Shown here: positions 17,820 through 27,098 of the stretch, one piece after another
Numbering within the stretch: the first letter of the stretch is position 1
Layout of the letters: each line of letters begins with the position of its first letter
NCBI RefSeq assembly: GCF_018863395.1
Contig: NZ_JAHKRR010000005.1
Span: 185,109-249,108, forward strand
Origin: Sinomicrobium weinanense
GTDB lineage: Bacteria > Bacteroidota > Bacteroidia > Flavobacteriales > Flavobacteriaceae
Reading direction: 5' to 3'
DNA length: 64,000 nt
Notes under the pieces: model-generated
Database searches by the model: none
Told to the model about the DNA's origin: nothing
What the model saw: the letters and a program-made list of their open reading frames with translations, nothing else
Made by a program: the position numbers and the translations under genes

Positions 17820-18079
17820 AAGGGTTAATTGTTTTTTTGGTTTGTCGAGGCAACTGCCATACAGTACTGTATATCGGGTCCCGGTTTTTTACCGGGAGTT
17901 CAAATCCCTGCCGGAAATCCGTTCCTGCTTTTCCCGGCATTTCCTGTAAAACCCGGAAATACGCTGCTCCGTATGGCTGCGGCACGAATTTACATTATTT
18001 TTCGTAACCCTGTAAGCGGATACCGTCATTTATTAACAGGGAAAAACGATCCTGCCCGGGGTCCCATTCCGTATCTTCC

Positions 18080-19207
18080 TTAGTTACTTGCTGTTTCTTT
18101 CTTTTCGGGCTCGGTCTTGTTCCACACTTTTACCTTGTCACTTTCTGACAGGCCGGAAATGATCTCTATATTAATCCCATCCGAGATCCCGGTTTCCACA
18201 TCCTTTCTTTCGAATTCCTGATCGCCCACTTCTACCTCCACATAAGGCTGTTCGGTTTCGCGGTCAAATTGCAGCAGGGCTTCCTTAATGGCCAGGACAC
18301 TGTCTTTCTTTTCCAGGGTCAGGGAAGCATTGGCACTGTATCCGGCCCTGATGAAATGGTTGTCTTCTATAAATACATCGGCTTCGATCTTAAACTGTAC
18401 TACCCCTGAGGAGGTCTCCTCTTCTTCATTCCATTTGGGGGCCACGAATTTCAGTTTTCCTTCAAATTCTTTGTCCGGTATGGCTCCGAAACTGATCTTT
18501 AATGGCGATCCCACTTCGAGCTTCCCTACTTCTGCTTCATCTACCATACCTTCGAATATCATTTTAGACAGGTCTGCTATACTTGCTATGGTAGTACCGT
18601 CGTTAAAGTTGTTACTTTCTATAACCTGGTCCCCTATTTTCACGGGGATCTCCAGAACGGTCCCGGCAATGGTGGCTTTTACATCCGTATTGGCACTGGT
18701 AGATCCGCCGGCAGACCCCTTTCGAATGATCTGGAGATCGCTCTGGGCATTGGCGAGTTCCTGTTTGGCCTGATTGTATGTAAGCTCTATATTGTTGAAT
18801 TCCTGGGAAGAGATCACCCCTTTTTCAAAAAGCACCTTGTTCCTGTCATACTCTATCTTAGCATTATTCAGAGCAATATTTGCATTGCTTACCCTTCCCC
18901 TGGCAGTGTTCAGGGTCTGTTCGTTGGGCACCACCTTGATCTTGGCAATGAGGTCACCGGCCTGTAATTTGTCTCCTTCCTCTACCAGGATCTCACCAAT
19001 AATTCCGGATATCTGGGGCTTGATAGCCACTTCGTCTTCCGGTATCACCTTTCCGGTGGCCACGGATTTTTCCTCTATACTGGTTATGAACGGCGACTCG
19101 CTTTCGTAAGTGATGGGCGACTTACTGTTGGATTTTATAAAGTATGCGGCCGCAAATAACGCTGCTATGATAAGGACAGCGATTCCTATGTACTTTAAAA
19201 TTTTCAT
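18080..19207 (-). CDS. Periplasmic adaptor subunit (HlyD/MacA type)
   Basis: A 375-residue membrane-fusion protein. One N-terminal helix (about 4-24) anchors it; a lipoyl-like half follows (ISGIIGEILVEEGDKLQAGDLIAKI, about 68-92), a coiled-coil hairpin (about 98-155), the second lipoyl half (IAGTVLEIPVKIGDQV) and a beta-barrel domain. It links the inner-membrane ABC pump to the TolC-type channel. It lies 122 nt downstream of the second permease gene in the same direction. Confidence 0.9.
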   Translation of the reverse strand: MKILKYIGIAVLIIAALFAAAYFIKSNSKSPITYESESPFITSIEEKSVATGKVIPEDEVAIKPQISGIIGEILVEEGDKLQAGDLIAKIKVVPNEQTLNTARGRVSNANIALNNAKIEYDRNKVLFEKGVISSQEFNNIELTYNQAKQELANAQSDLQIIRKGSAGGSTSANTDVKATIAGTVLEIPVKIGDQVIESNNFNDGTTIASIADLSKMIFEGMVDEAEVGKLEVGSPLKISFGAIPDKEFEGKLKFVAPKWNEEEETSSGVVQFKIEADVFIEDNHFIRAGYSANASLTLEKKDSVLAIKEALLQFDRETEQPYVEVEVGDQEFERKDVETGISDGINIEIISGLSESDKVKVWNKTEPEKKETASN

Positions 19208-19329
19208 CTATGCTTGCTATTGGTTATTTAATTATTTTTTTTGAAATGCCTGGTTTGTCTGATCTTCCCGGGCTGATCATTCTTGTTTTGAGGCGTACGG
19301 CCGTACGTCTCTACGGGAACAGGCAGGGC

Positions 19330-20595
19330 CTATTCCTCGCGCAGGGCGTCGATCGGTTTTATGCTCACTGCTCTCTGGGCCGGGATCAGGCCTATGAGGG
19401 TTCCCAAAGCCACCATAACGAACAGGGCCACAAAAATATAAGGGATGGGCACTGTGGGATTGGTGTATGGAAAACCGCTGCTTCCCTGGGTCATGACATT
19501 GATTATGGCCAGGACAAAGGCCCCCAGGATGATTCCCAGTATACCCGCCACTATGGTAAGGAATACGGACTCGAGCAATATCTGCCCCCTTACTTCGCCG
19601 GGGGTAGCTCCCAAAGCCCTCCTTACTCCCAGTTCGCGGGTACGTTCCTTAACCGAAATAAGTAATATGTTCCCGATAGCGATCACCCCTGCAATGATGG
19701 TCGCAAGCCCTACGAAAAGCGATAAAAAGTTCAGCCCTTTGGCAAAACCGAACATCTTGGCAAAGGCTTCTCCCAGGTTAAAGGACCCGAATGCCCTTTC
19801 ATCGTCGGGATGCACTTTATGCTTTCGTTTCAGCATGCGTTTTACATCTTTTTCAAGGGCCACAATATCGGCTTCGTCATAAGCGGCTATGGCAAGCAGG
19901 CCTACATTGTCTCCTGTATTGAACATCTTTCGGTAGGTGGTATAAGGCATCATCAGGGAGTTGTCTCCTTCAAAATCTATATTTTCGGATTTCTTATATA
20001 TCCCTATCACCTGGAAACTCACATTATCCACTTTTATATAGCTTCCTATGGGATCCTCATTCCTATCGAACAGGTCGTTACGTACACGCTCTCCTATCAC
20101 ACAGACCCTTCTCTCTTTATTTATGTCGGATTCGTTCAGGAAACGGCCTCCTTCATATATCTTCTTTTTGAATATCTTGTCTATTTCCGGATAATCTGCA
20201 AATGCAGTATAGGACCCGGTCTTCATTCCACGGGATACCTGTGGGGGAGTCCCTCCAAAAATTCCCTTTACATTCCGGGGAGCGATAAACTGGATATCGG
20301 GTAATTTATCGCGAAGTTCCTCGACATCATCGAGTTTAAGTTGAACAGGCCTTCCTATTTTAAACCCTTCATAGGGCATGCTGGTTTGTTGTGTCCAGAC
20401 AAACATGCTGTTGTTGGCAATGCCCTGGAACTCCCGTTCAAAACCGTTGTCCAGTCCTTTGGTGGCCCCGGACAATGCGATATAGACAAAAATCCCCCAA
20501 AGCACCCCGATCACAGTAATTACCGTACGCACCTTGTTTTTCCGGATGGAGCCGAAAATTTCCTGCCAGGTATCCCTTTCAAAAATAAACCGCAT
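19330..20595 (-). CDS. MacB-type ABC permease, second copy in the operon
   Basis: A 421-residue permease: one N-terminal helix (about 20-40), a large periplasmic MacB_PCD domain (about 45-270) and a C-terminal FtsX domain with three helices. The FtsX part carries the conserved KERTRELGVRRALGATPGEVRGQILLES segment. MacB-type proteins work mechanically, moving substrates from the periplasm through the adaptor and channel. The ATPase is a separate protein here. The other permease lies 37 nt upstream and is clearly homologous but divergent, suggesting a heterodimer. Confidence 0.9.
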   Translation of the reverse strand: MRFIFERDTWQEIFGSIRKNKVRTVITVIGVLWGIFVYIALSGATKGLDNGFEREFQGIANNSMFVWTQQTSMPYEGFKIGRPVQLKLDDVEELRDKLPDIQFIAPRNVKGIFGGTPPQVSRGMKTGSYTAFADYPEIDKIFKKKIYEGGRFLNESDINKERRVCVIGERVRNDLFDRNEDPIGSYIKVDNVSFQVIGIYKKSENIDFEGDNSLMMPYTTYRKMFNTGDNVGLLAIAAYDEADIVALEKDVKRMLKRKHKVHPDDERAFGSFNLGEAFAKMFGFAKGLNFLSLFVGLATIIAGVIAIGNILLISVKERTRELGVRRALGATPGEVRGQILLESVFLTIVAGILGIILGAFVLAIINVMTQGSSGFPYTNPTVPIPYIFVALFVMVALGTLIGLIPAQRAVSIKPIDALREE

Positions 20596-20632
20596 GCTTT
20601 TGTGTCTTATCTGTGTTAAGTATTCTATTGAT

Positions 20633-21868
20633 TCATTCGTCCCTCAGTGCCACAATGGGCTTTACCCTTGCGGCTCTTCTGGCCGGGACATAACCGGCTA
20701 TGACCCCGAAGAGTATCAGGATCAGGGTCGCCGTGATCACCACGTCCATTCCTACCTGAGGATTTGTGATGAAATAGTCTTCTTTAAAACTGTTCCCCAT
20801 GATGCTCAGTATTCCTACTCCCAATACTAGTCCTATATATCCTGCAATTGTGGTAATGAAAATGGATTCCTGCAATACCAGTCCGATCACAGATGCAGGG
20901 GTTGCTCCGAGTGCTTTTCGTATTCCGAGTTCCTTGGTGCGTTCCTTGACCACAAACACCATGATATTGCTTATGCCAATAACCCCGGCGATCAGGGTTC
21001 CGATGCCCACAAAGATCACCACCCACTGCAAAACATTGGCAAACATCATATTTCGCTTTACAATGTCTGCAGTATTCCTCAGATATATACCATTCTGGTC
21101 CTGAGGGGCCACTTTGTGTTTTTCTTTCAGATATTTAAACAGACTGGTATCAAAAGCCATGGCACCGGCATATCCTATGTCGGTCTTATAGGTAAGGATG
21201 ATCTGGTCTATCTTATCGGTTCCTTTATCGAGAAGCTGCCGGGTAGTGTAGGGCATATATATATACCGTTCTTCATTATCCCCTCCATCATCCTGAAAGA
21301 CGCCGACCACTTTATATATTACTCCTCCAACTTCGAGGAACTTACCCAAAGCATTCTCAGACCTGCCGAACAGGTCGATCTCCACCAGCCGCCCGATGAC
21401 AATGTTCTTGGCCTGGTCCTTTATATCCTTTTCATTGATATAGCGCCCTTTCATTATGATGGTTTTCTCCATGATCTGGTGAGAAGGAGCCACAGCCCGT
21501 GTAGTATAAGTGTTGGATTCGCCTTTATATCGGGCCAGGGCACTTTTGGAGATCCTGGGAGTGATATGATCGAGATAGAGGGCGAAGTCTTTTTTTATAT
21601 CTTCCAGGTCGTCGTTCCGGAACTCGATCTGCCTGTCTTTTTTAAACCCCTTGTAAGGCATGGAAGTACGCCCCGGAAAGATAAAAAAGGTATTGGTGGC
21701 ATCGTCCATAAAAAATTCGTTGAAGGTGTTCTTCAACCCGTTGCCCATACCGAAAAGCACGGTGAATATAAAGATTCCCAGGGCCACAGTAAACCCGGAC
21801 AGGAAGGTCCTGAGCCTGTTTTTGCTTATGGTCTGGAATATTTCCTGCCAGCGGTCCCTACTGAACAT
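20633..21868 (-). CDS. MacB-type ABC permease, first copy in the operon
   Basis: A 411-residue protein with the same layout as the next gene: N-terminal helix, MacB_PCD periplasmic domain and FtsX domain with VKERTKELGIRKALGATPASVIGLVLQES. Its first 11 bases overlap the ATPase gene, so the two are probably translationally coupled. Starts MFSRDRWQEIFQTISKNRLRTFLSG, closely parallel to the second permease start, which supports the chosen codon. Confidence 0.9.
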   Translation of the reverse strand: MFSRDRWQEIFQTISKNRLRTFLSGFTVALGIFIFTVLFGMGNGLKNTFNEFFMDDATNTFFIFPGRTSMPYKGFKKDRQIEFRNDDLEDIKKDFALYLDHITPRISKSALARYKGESNTYTTRAVAPSHQIMEKTIIMKGRYINEKDIKDQAKNIVIGRLVEIDLFGRSENALGKFLEVGGVIYKVVGVFQDDGGDNEERYIYMPYTTRQLLDKGTDKIDQIILTYKTDIGYAGAMAFDTSLFKYLKEKHKVAPQDQNGIYLRNTADIVKRNMMFANVLQWVVIFVGIGTLIAGVIGISNIMVFVVKERTKELGIRKALGATPASVIGLVLQESIFITTIAGYIGLVLGVGILSIMGNSFKEDYFITNPQVGMDVVITATLILILFGVIAGYVPARRAARVKPIVALRDE

Positions 21869-22562
21869 ATTCTAAGGCCCTTACTTGTTCTACAAAGGTG
21901 TCTTCCACGATCACACCGTCCTTGAGATGAACGATGCGCTTGCACATATTGGCAATATCGGGTTCGTGGGTCACAATGAGAATGGTCTTTCCTCCGTCGT
22001 TGATTTCCTGAATGAGGTCCATGATCTCATATGAAGTTTTACTGTCCAGTGCCCCGGTAAGCTCATCGGCCAGCAACACCTTAGGCTCAGCTGCCATGGC
22101 CCGGGCAATGGCCACCCTTTGTTTCTGTCCGCCCGAAAGTTCACTGGGAAGATGGTCCGCCCATTCTTTTAACCCTACCTTTTCGAGGTATTTCATTGCT
22201 TTTTCCTGCCGCTCCTTCCGGTTTACCTTCTGATAATACAACGGCAGGGCCACATTCTCTACGGCACTTTTATAATTGATCAGGTTAAAGGACTGGAAGA
22301 TAAAACCGAGGAATTTGTTTCTGTATTTTGCGGCTTTGGTTTCATTGAGGTTCTTTATGGGTACACCGTCCAGATTATATGCGCCGGAGTCGGCTTCGTC
22401 TAGCATGCCCAGGATATTGAGCAAGGTAGATTTCCCGGAACCCGATGATCCCATGATAGCTACAAGCTCCCCTTCTTTTATGGATAAATTAAGTCCTTTA
22501 AGCACATGAAGGGAATTGCTTCCCATGCGATAGGATTTGTGTAAGTCTTTGATTTCTATCAT
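21858..22562 (-). CDS. ABC transporter ATPase (LolD/MacB type)
   Basis: A 234-residue ATPase with Walker A GSSGSGKS (about 39-46), Q-loop in FIFQSFNLI, signature [14 protein letters not shown] (about 140-153) and Walker B VLLADELTGALD. It powers the two downstream permeases. Walker B reads DELTG where most family members have DEPTG. It is the first gene of the five-gene minus-strand operon (ATPase, permease, permease, adaptor, TolC-like channel). Confidence 0.92.
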   Translation of the reverse strand: MIEIKDLHKSYRMGSNSLHVLKGLNLSIKEGELVAIMGSSGSGKSTLLNILGMLDEADSGAYNLDGVPIKNLNETKAAKYRNKFLGFIFQSFNLINYKSAVENVALPLYYQKVNRKERQEKAMKYLEKVGLKEWADHLPSELSGGQKQRVAIARAMAAEPKVLLADELTGALDSKTSYEIMDLIQEINDGGKTILIVTHEPDIANMCKRIVHLKDGVIVEDTFVEQVRALEYVQ

Positions 22563-22747
22563 ACCGGTGAGCTTATTTTATGACAATGTACCTATAAAAA
22601 TATGCATTCTCTATTAAAAATGCGTTAATCTTTATGCAGGTTACACTCCTTTAGACTCACCAGATGGCAAATTGTTACGTGCTGAAATGTAAAAAAAATG
22701 TTAATTTTTTGTTCTTTGTTCCCGTGAGTTTAAAACTCGCGGATCAT

Positions 22748-24043
22748 TTATTCATTCAACAATCTGTAAATTAAAATAGCGGCCCGTTTGGTCTGGGCTT
22801 CGAAAGTATTGAGGTTTATAGTCTCCTGCGGGGAATGGGCTCCTCCTCCCATAGCACCGAGACTGTCCAGGCAATCTACATATTGTGCTACAAAAGATAC
22901 GTCTGCCGCTCCTTTTTCCAGTGGGTCCACACCTGCTACCGGCCCCATTCCAAGGTCTGTACTCACCTGGCTCAGTTTTTCGAGCAGTTCTTTATTACCT
23001 TCTGTGGGTTCCATGGCGGGGTAACTATCTATAAATGTGATCTCCGCATTGGTTCCCGGAAGGTTCTGGCTCACAATCTCCCTCATTTTAGCCCGGGCAT
23101 TTTCTTTCTGCTCTTCAGATATAAAGCGAAGGCCACCGTCTACAACGGCTTTTTTGGCCACTACGTTCGATTTACCAAAAGAATTCCCCTTGCTCAACAC
23201 CTCATCGTAAGTCACATCGGTCCCGCCGAGCACTGCCCCCGGGTTAAAGGTAAGGTACTTGTCTCCGCGTACTTCGTTGTAAAAAGCATTGAGAATACGG
23301 GACATTTCGAAAATGGCTCCTGCCCCCACATCTTTACTGAAAATATCGGCAGAGTGTGCCTGTTTTCCGGTCACTTCCACTTTCCAGCCGGAAGAGCCCC
23401 GCCTGGCCATAGTAGCCTCCCCAAATCCGCCGGAGGGCTCAAAACCGAGGGCTACATCGCTCCGTTTGGCTGCTTCGATTAGGTCTTTCCGGCTTATTGA
23501 CAAAGGTTTCCCGGTAAATTCCTCATCTCCCATAAGGGCAACAATGACCTGCCTGTCCTTCAGCAACCCGTTTTCGCGAAGGGCCTTCAGGGCATAGAGA
23601 ATGATCACATCTCCCCCTTTCATGTCATTGGCCCCGGGGCCATGGGCCATACTGTCGTTGATCTTTTCGAGCTTCTGGAATGGGCTGTCCTCTTCAAAAA
23701 CAGTGTCTATATGGCCTATAAGAAGTACTTTCTTTCCTTTTTTTCCGGGAACCTCTGCAAAAAGATGCCCGGCGCGGCTCATTTCTTCGGGCATATCTAT
23801 CCACCGGGTATTAAAGCCAATATCGTCAAAGGCCTGCCGGAAGACATCCCCTACTTCCCGCACTCCTTTGTGATTCATGGTGCCGCTGTTTATATTGATC
23901 ACTTTTTCCGTAAACTTTAGCTGTTCTTCCATATTTGTGGCTATGGTCTTTGCGATCTTTTTTTCCGTGCGGGACATGTTCTGGCCATAGGAAACGGAAA
24001 GCGCAAGAACGGTTATACCGAAAAGAATGTTACGAATAGGCAT
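22748..24043 (-). CDS. Secreted M20-family metallopeptidase
   Basis: A 431-residue zinc peptidase with a signal peptide (cleavage near YGQ, residues 19-21). Catalytic landmarks are LLIGHIDTVF (first His and Asp ligand helper), HGPGANDMKGG (bridging Asp), GDEEFTG (catalytic and ligand Glu) and a late GGGAHSPQE (last His ligand). The lid domain in the middle mediates dimerisation. It resembles glutamate carboxypeptidase (CPG2)-type members and probably trims peptides in the periplasm; the substrate is not known. Monocistronic. Confidence 0.88.
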   Translation of the reverse strand: MPIRNILFGITVLALSVSYGQNMSRTEKKIAKTIATNMEEQLKFTEKVININSGTMNHKGVREVGDVFRQAFDDIGFNTRWIDMPEEMSRAGHLFAEVPGKKGKKVLLIGHIDTVFEEDSPFQKLEKINDSMAHGPGANDMKGGDVIILYALKALRENGLLKDRQVIVALMGDEEFTGKPLSISRKDLIEAAKRSDVALGFEPSGGFGEATMARRGSSGWKVEVTGKQAHSADIFSKDVGAGAIFEMSRILNAFYNEVRGDKYLTFNPGAVLGGTDVTYDEVLSKGNSFGKSNVVAKKAVVDGGLRFISEEQKENARAKMREIVSQNLPGTNAEITFIDSYPAMEPTEGNKELLEKLSQVSTDLGMGPVAGVDPLEKGAADVSFVAQYVDCLDSLGAMGGGAHSPQETINLNTFEAQTKRAAILIYRLLNE

Positions 24044-24148
24044 TGTTGATCTGTTTTTCGTTTATGAAATAATTTGCAGTAACTTATTGCGATGCATATC
24101 CCACAAGTTTCTATAAATATTTACAAATTCAGGTAAATTTAATCATTA

Positions 24149-25504
24149 TTAGTGAATGGCCCGGATAATATCGTGTTTGGTGATAATGTGATAATTATCA
24201 TTTCCGAAGTTTATCAGGATGGCGCTGTTGTCTTTATTGATTAATTTAGAAACTTTATCCACAGGAGTTGTCCTGTCAATGACAGGCAGCGGGGGCCGCA
24301 TAATTTCTTTCACCGGTTTGTTGGCCACATCCTTGTTTTCCACATAGGCCCGGAACAGGCTGGTTTCATCTATGACCCCGACAAAACCGCTGGCATCTTT
24401 TACGGGGATCTGGGAAATATTGTATTTACGCATGCGTTCGATAGCGTGATACACAAGTTCTTCCGTCTGCACAGTGATCAGCTCCTGGTCATTGCGCACC
24501 AGGTCCTCGGCCTTGGTGACCTCTTCGTCCAGGAATCCCCTTTCACGCATCCAGTCGTCGTTGAACATCTTTCCGATATACCGGCTGCCGCTGTCGTGAA
24601 ACAGTACCACAACCACATCATCGGGCTTAAAGTGTTCCTTTAGTTGCAGGACTCCCTTTATAGCCGCCCCTGCCGATCCTCCTACAAATATCCCCTCTTC
24701 CTTGGCCAGCTTCCGGGTGTAGACCGCAGCGTCCTTGTCCGTGACCTTGGTAAAACCGTCGATAATGGAAAAATCCACGTTTTCGGGCAGGAGGTCCTCC
24801 CCTATGCCTTCGGTGATATAGGGGTAGATCTCATTTTCGTCAAAGACACCTGTTTCGTGATATTTTTTAAACACCGAACCGTAAGTATCTATACCCCATA
24901 TCTTAATGTCCGGGTTTTGTTCCTTGAGGTACTTTCCTACTCCCGATATGGTGCCCCCGGTGCCTACACCCACTACAAAATGGGTGATCTTCCCGTCGGT
25001 CTGCCGCCATAACTCGGGCCCTGTCTGTTCATAGTGAGCAAGGCTGTTGGACGGGTTATCGTACTGATTCACATACCACGAGTCCGGGGTTTCTTCTGAC
25101 AGGCGCTTCGCTACGGAATAATACGACCGCGGATCGTCGGGTTCTACGCTGGTGGGACACACAATGACCTCGGCACCTACCGCCCGCAGGATATCTATTT
25201 TTTCTTTCGACTGCTTGTCGTTGATCACACATATGAGTTTATATCCCTTTACAATGGCCACAAGAGCCAGTCCCATACCCGTATTCCCGGATGTACCTTC
25301 TATAATGGTCCCCCCGGGTTTTAACAGCCCGCCGGCCTCTGCATCTTCTACCATCTTTACGGCCATACGATCCTTGATGGAATTGCCGGGATTAAAGGTT
25401 TCCACTTTGGCCAGCACCAGTGCATCCACCTCCCGGGTGATCTTGTTCAGTTTTACCAGCGGAGTGCTGCCTATGGTACCGAGTATGTTGTCTGCGTAGT
25501 TCAT
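24149..25504 (-). CDS. Cystathionine beta-synthase-like PLP enzyme
   Basis: A 451-residue protein with a fold-type II PLP domain (about 1-325) and two C-terminal CBS domains (about 335-450). The PLP lysine lies in NPGNSIKDR (about 39-47), the phosphate loop in GVGTGGTISG, and the substrate loop in GTSGNTGMGLA. The CBS pair distinguishes it from plain cysteine synthase and matches cystathionine beta-synthases, which join serine and homocysteine for transsulfuration. Some bacterial members prefer O-acetylserine, so the exact reaction is inferred. A -7 box lies about 110 nt upstream. Confidence 0.88.
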   Translation of the reverse strand: MNYADNILGTIGSTPLVKLNKITREVDALVLAKVETFNPGNSIKDRMAVKMVEDAEAGGLLKPGGTIIEGTSGNTGMGLALVAIVKGYKLICVINDKQSKEKIDILRAVGAEVIVCPTSVEPDDPRSYYSVAKRLSEETPDSWYVNQYDNPSNSLAHYEQTGPELWRQTDGKITHFVVGVGTGGTISGVGKYLKEQNPDIKIWGIDTYGSVFKKYHETGVFDENEIYPYITEGIGEDLLPENVDFSIIDGFTKVTDKDAAVYTRKLAKEEGIFVGGSAGAAIKGVLQLKEHFKPDDVVVVLFHDSGSRYIGKMFNDDWMRERGFLDEEVTKAEDLVRNDQELITVQTEELVYHAIERMRKYNISQIPVKDASGFVGVIDETSLFRAYVENKDVANKPVKEIMRPPLPVIDRTTPVDKVSKLINKDNSAILINFGNDNYHIITKHDIIRAIH

Positions 25505-25613
25505 GGGTCTTTTTTTATGAGGTGACGTAGGAGTGTATGATTTATGACGTAGGACCTGGTTTATCTTACGTCCTAAGTCCTATCTCTTACGTCCGATTCA
25601 TACGGCTTCCTAA

Positions 25614-25621
25614 CAAAGTTA
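25614..25621 (-). promoter_or_regulatory. Possible -7 box (TAACTTTG) for the PLP enzyme
   Basis: Minus-strand match to TAnnTTTG. The 5' leader would be about 105 nt and would include a short inverted repeat around 25525-25592 built on acgtaggac and gtcctaagt. Confidence 0.35.
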
Positions 25622-25684
25622 CAAAGATTTTGAGTTGGATGCCGGATTGTCGGAGATGATATATTGAAAATCCATCACCCCGGA

Positions 25685-26920
25685 TCAGTCAAAACGCATG
25701 GCTTTGGCGGGGACTATTTTGGTAATGATATAGGATGGCACAAGTAACATCACAAGGCAAAGGAGCAATGTACCGATATTGAGAAGTACAATATATACCG
25801 GGCTGATATACACCGGAGCTTCGGTAACGTAATAGGTTTCCGGATCGAGCGACACAAAGCCGAAATACTTTTGCAGCAGCAGCAGGCCTATTCCAATGAC
25901 ATTGCCCCAAAAGATACCCACGGCGATCAGGTAGGCTGCATTGTAGAGAAATATCTTGCGAACGGTCCAGTCATCACTCCCCAGGGCCTTGAGTATACCG
26001 ATCATCTGGGTGCGCTCCAGGATCAGCACAAGCAGTGCGGTGATCATATTAAAGCCCCCTACAATGATGAGTATACCGATGATAACAGCGATATTAAAAT
26101 CGAACATCCCCAACCATTCGAAAATGGACGGGTATTTGTCCAGTATGGTCTCGGAATCGAGGGTAGAAAGTGTTTTGCCGTAGACCTCATTCCCTTTTTC
26201 CTCTATATCGTCAAAATCGTTGACAAACACTTCGAAACTCCCCACTTCATCCTTCGCCCACCGGTTCATCCGTTGTATGTGGCGGATATCTGTAAATATG
26301 TATTTGGCATCAAATTCCTGGAAGCCGCTGTCGTAAATCCCGGTGATCTCAAACACCCTTTGGTTAGGTATCGTACTGCCTTCATCCTTCAGAAAAAAGG
26401 CATTGAATGTATCCCCCACTTTCAGTTGCAGGCGGTCGGCGAGATACCTGGACATAAGGACCTCGTTATTGAGTTTTCCGGAATAGTCGGGCAGTCTGCC
26501 TTCACGGAGATATTCCTTAAAATATTTCCAGTCGTAGTCTTTTCCCACACCCTTGGTGATGATCCCCTCAAAAGTATCTTCCATACGAATGATACCCGCT
26601 TTGGCAGCTACGGCCTGAATATGGGATATGCCTTCTATATTCTTAAATTCAGGGTAGAACTCCTGGTTTATCGACACCGGCAGCACAGAAACCTCAGATT
26701 CGTTATTGTCGTAATTGTATATCTGGATATGCCCGTTGAATGCCGCTATCTTTTCGCGGATCTTGTGCTTGAGGCCTACACCGGTGGCGATGGCCACCAG
26801 CATCACCACCAGGCCGATAGCGATAGCCATGATGGCAATTTTTATAATTGGTGCCGATACACTACTTTTATAGTCTTTGGACTTTATAATGCGTTTCGCT
26901 ATGAAAAACTCTAAATTCAA
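25685..26920 (-). CDS. LolC/LolE-type lipoprotein-releasing permease
   Basis: A permease of about 411 residues with an N-terminal helix (IAIMAIAIGLVVMLVAIATGVGL), a periplasmic domain and three C-terminal helices with LVLILERTQMIGILKALGSDDWTVRKIF, the FtsX/LolC pattern. LolCE-type proteins extract lipoproteins from the inner membrane with the ATPase LolD. I choose the TTG at 26920 (encoding the start of MNLEFFIAKRI) because family members begin exactly there and AAAGGG lies a few bases upstream; the frame extends further to 26947. No LolD ATPase is adjacent. Confidence 0.85.
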   Translation of the reverse strand: MNLEFFIAKRIIKSKDYKSSVSAPIIKIAIMAIAIGLVVMLVAIATGVGLKHKIREKIAAFNGHIQIYNYDNNESEVSVLPVSINQEFYPEFKNIEGISHIQAVAAKAGIIRMEDTFEGIITKGVGKDYDWKYFKEYLREGRLPDYSGKLNNEVLMSRYLADRLQLKVGDTFNAFFLKDEGSTIPNQRVFEITGIYDSGFQEFDAKYIFTDIRHIQRMNRWAKDEVGSFEVFVNDFDDIEEKGNEVYGKTLSTLDSETILDKYPSIFEWLGMFDFNIAVIIGILIIVGGFNMITALLVLILERTQMIGILKALGSDDWTVRKIFLYNAAYLIAVGIFWGNVIGIGLLLLQKYFGFVSLDPETYYVTEAPVYISPVYIVLLNIGTLLLCLVMLLVPSYIITKIVPAKAMRFD

Positions 26921-27098
26921 CAGGCCCTTTTGGTTTACAAACCTCAAAAATACACTTTTCCTTCGACATAAGTTTATCCTGAACCTCGCAAAGGATTCAG
27001 AAACCGTCTCTCAATTTATCCCGGAACGAAAGTTAAAAACAGGGGATGTAAGGTTTTTTCCATCTGCTAACGGCGAAGCACACACCTTTGTTGTAAAA

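Noticed and set aside
17880..17920. tRNA-like T-arm (gttcaaatccctgc) suggesting a tRNA gene
   Set aside because: The flanking stem does not pair in tRNA register, and no D-arm, anticodon arm or acceptor stem can be built around it.
26877..27098. Longer namZ with about 74 extra N-terminal residues
   Set aside because: The extension overlaps the divergent permease start, runs through repeat-like intergenic DNA and precedes the lipobox signal.
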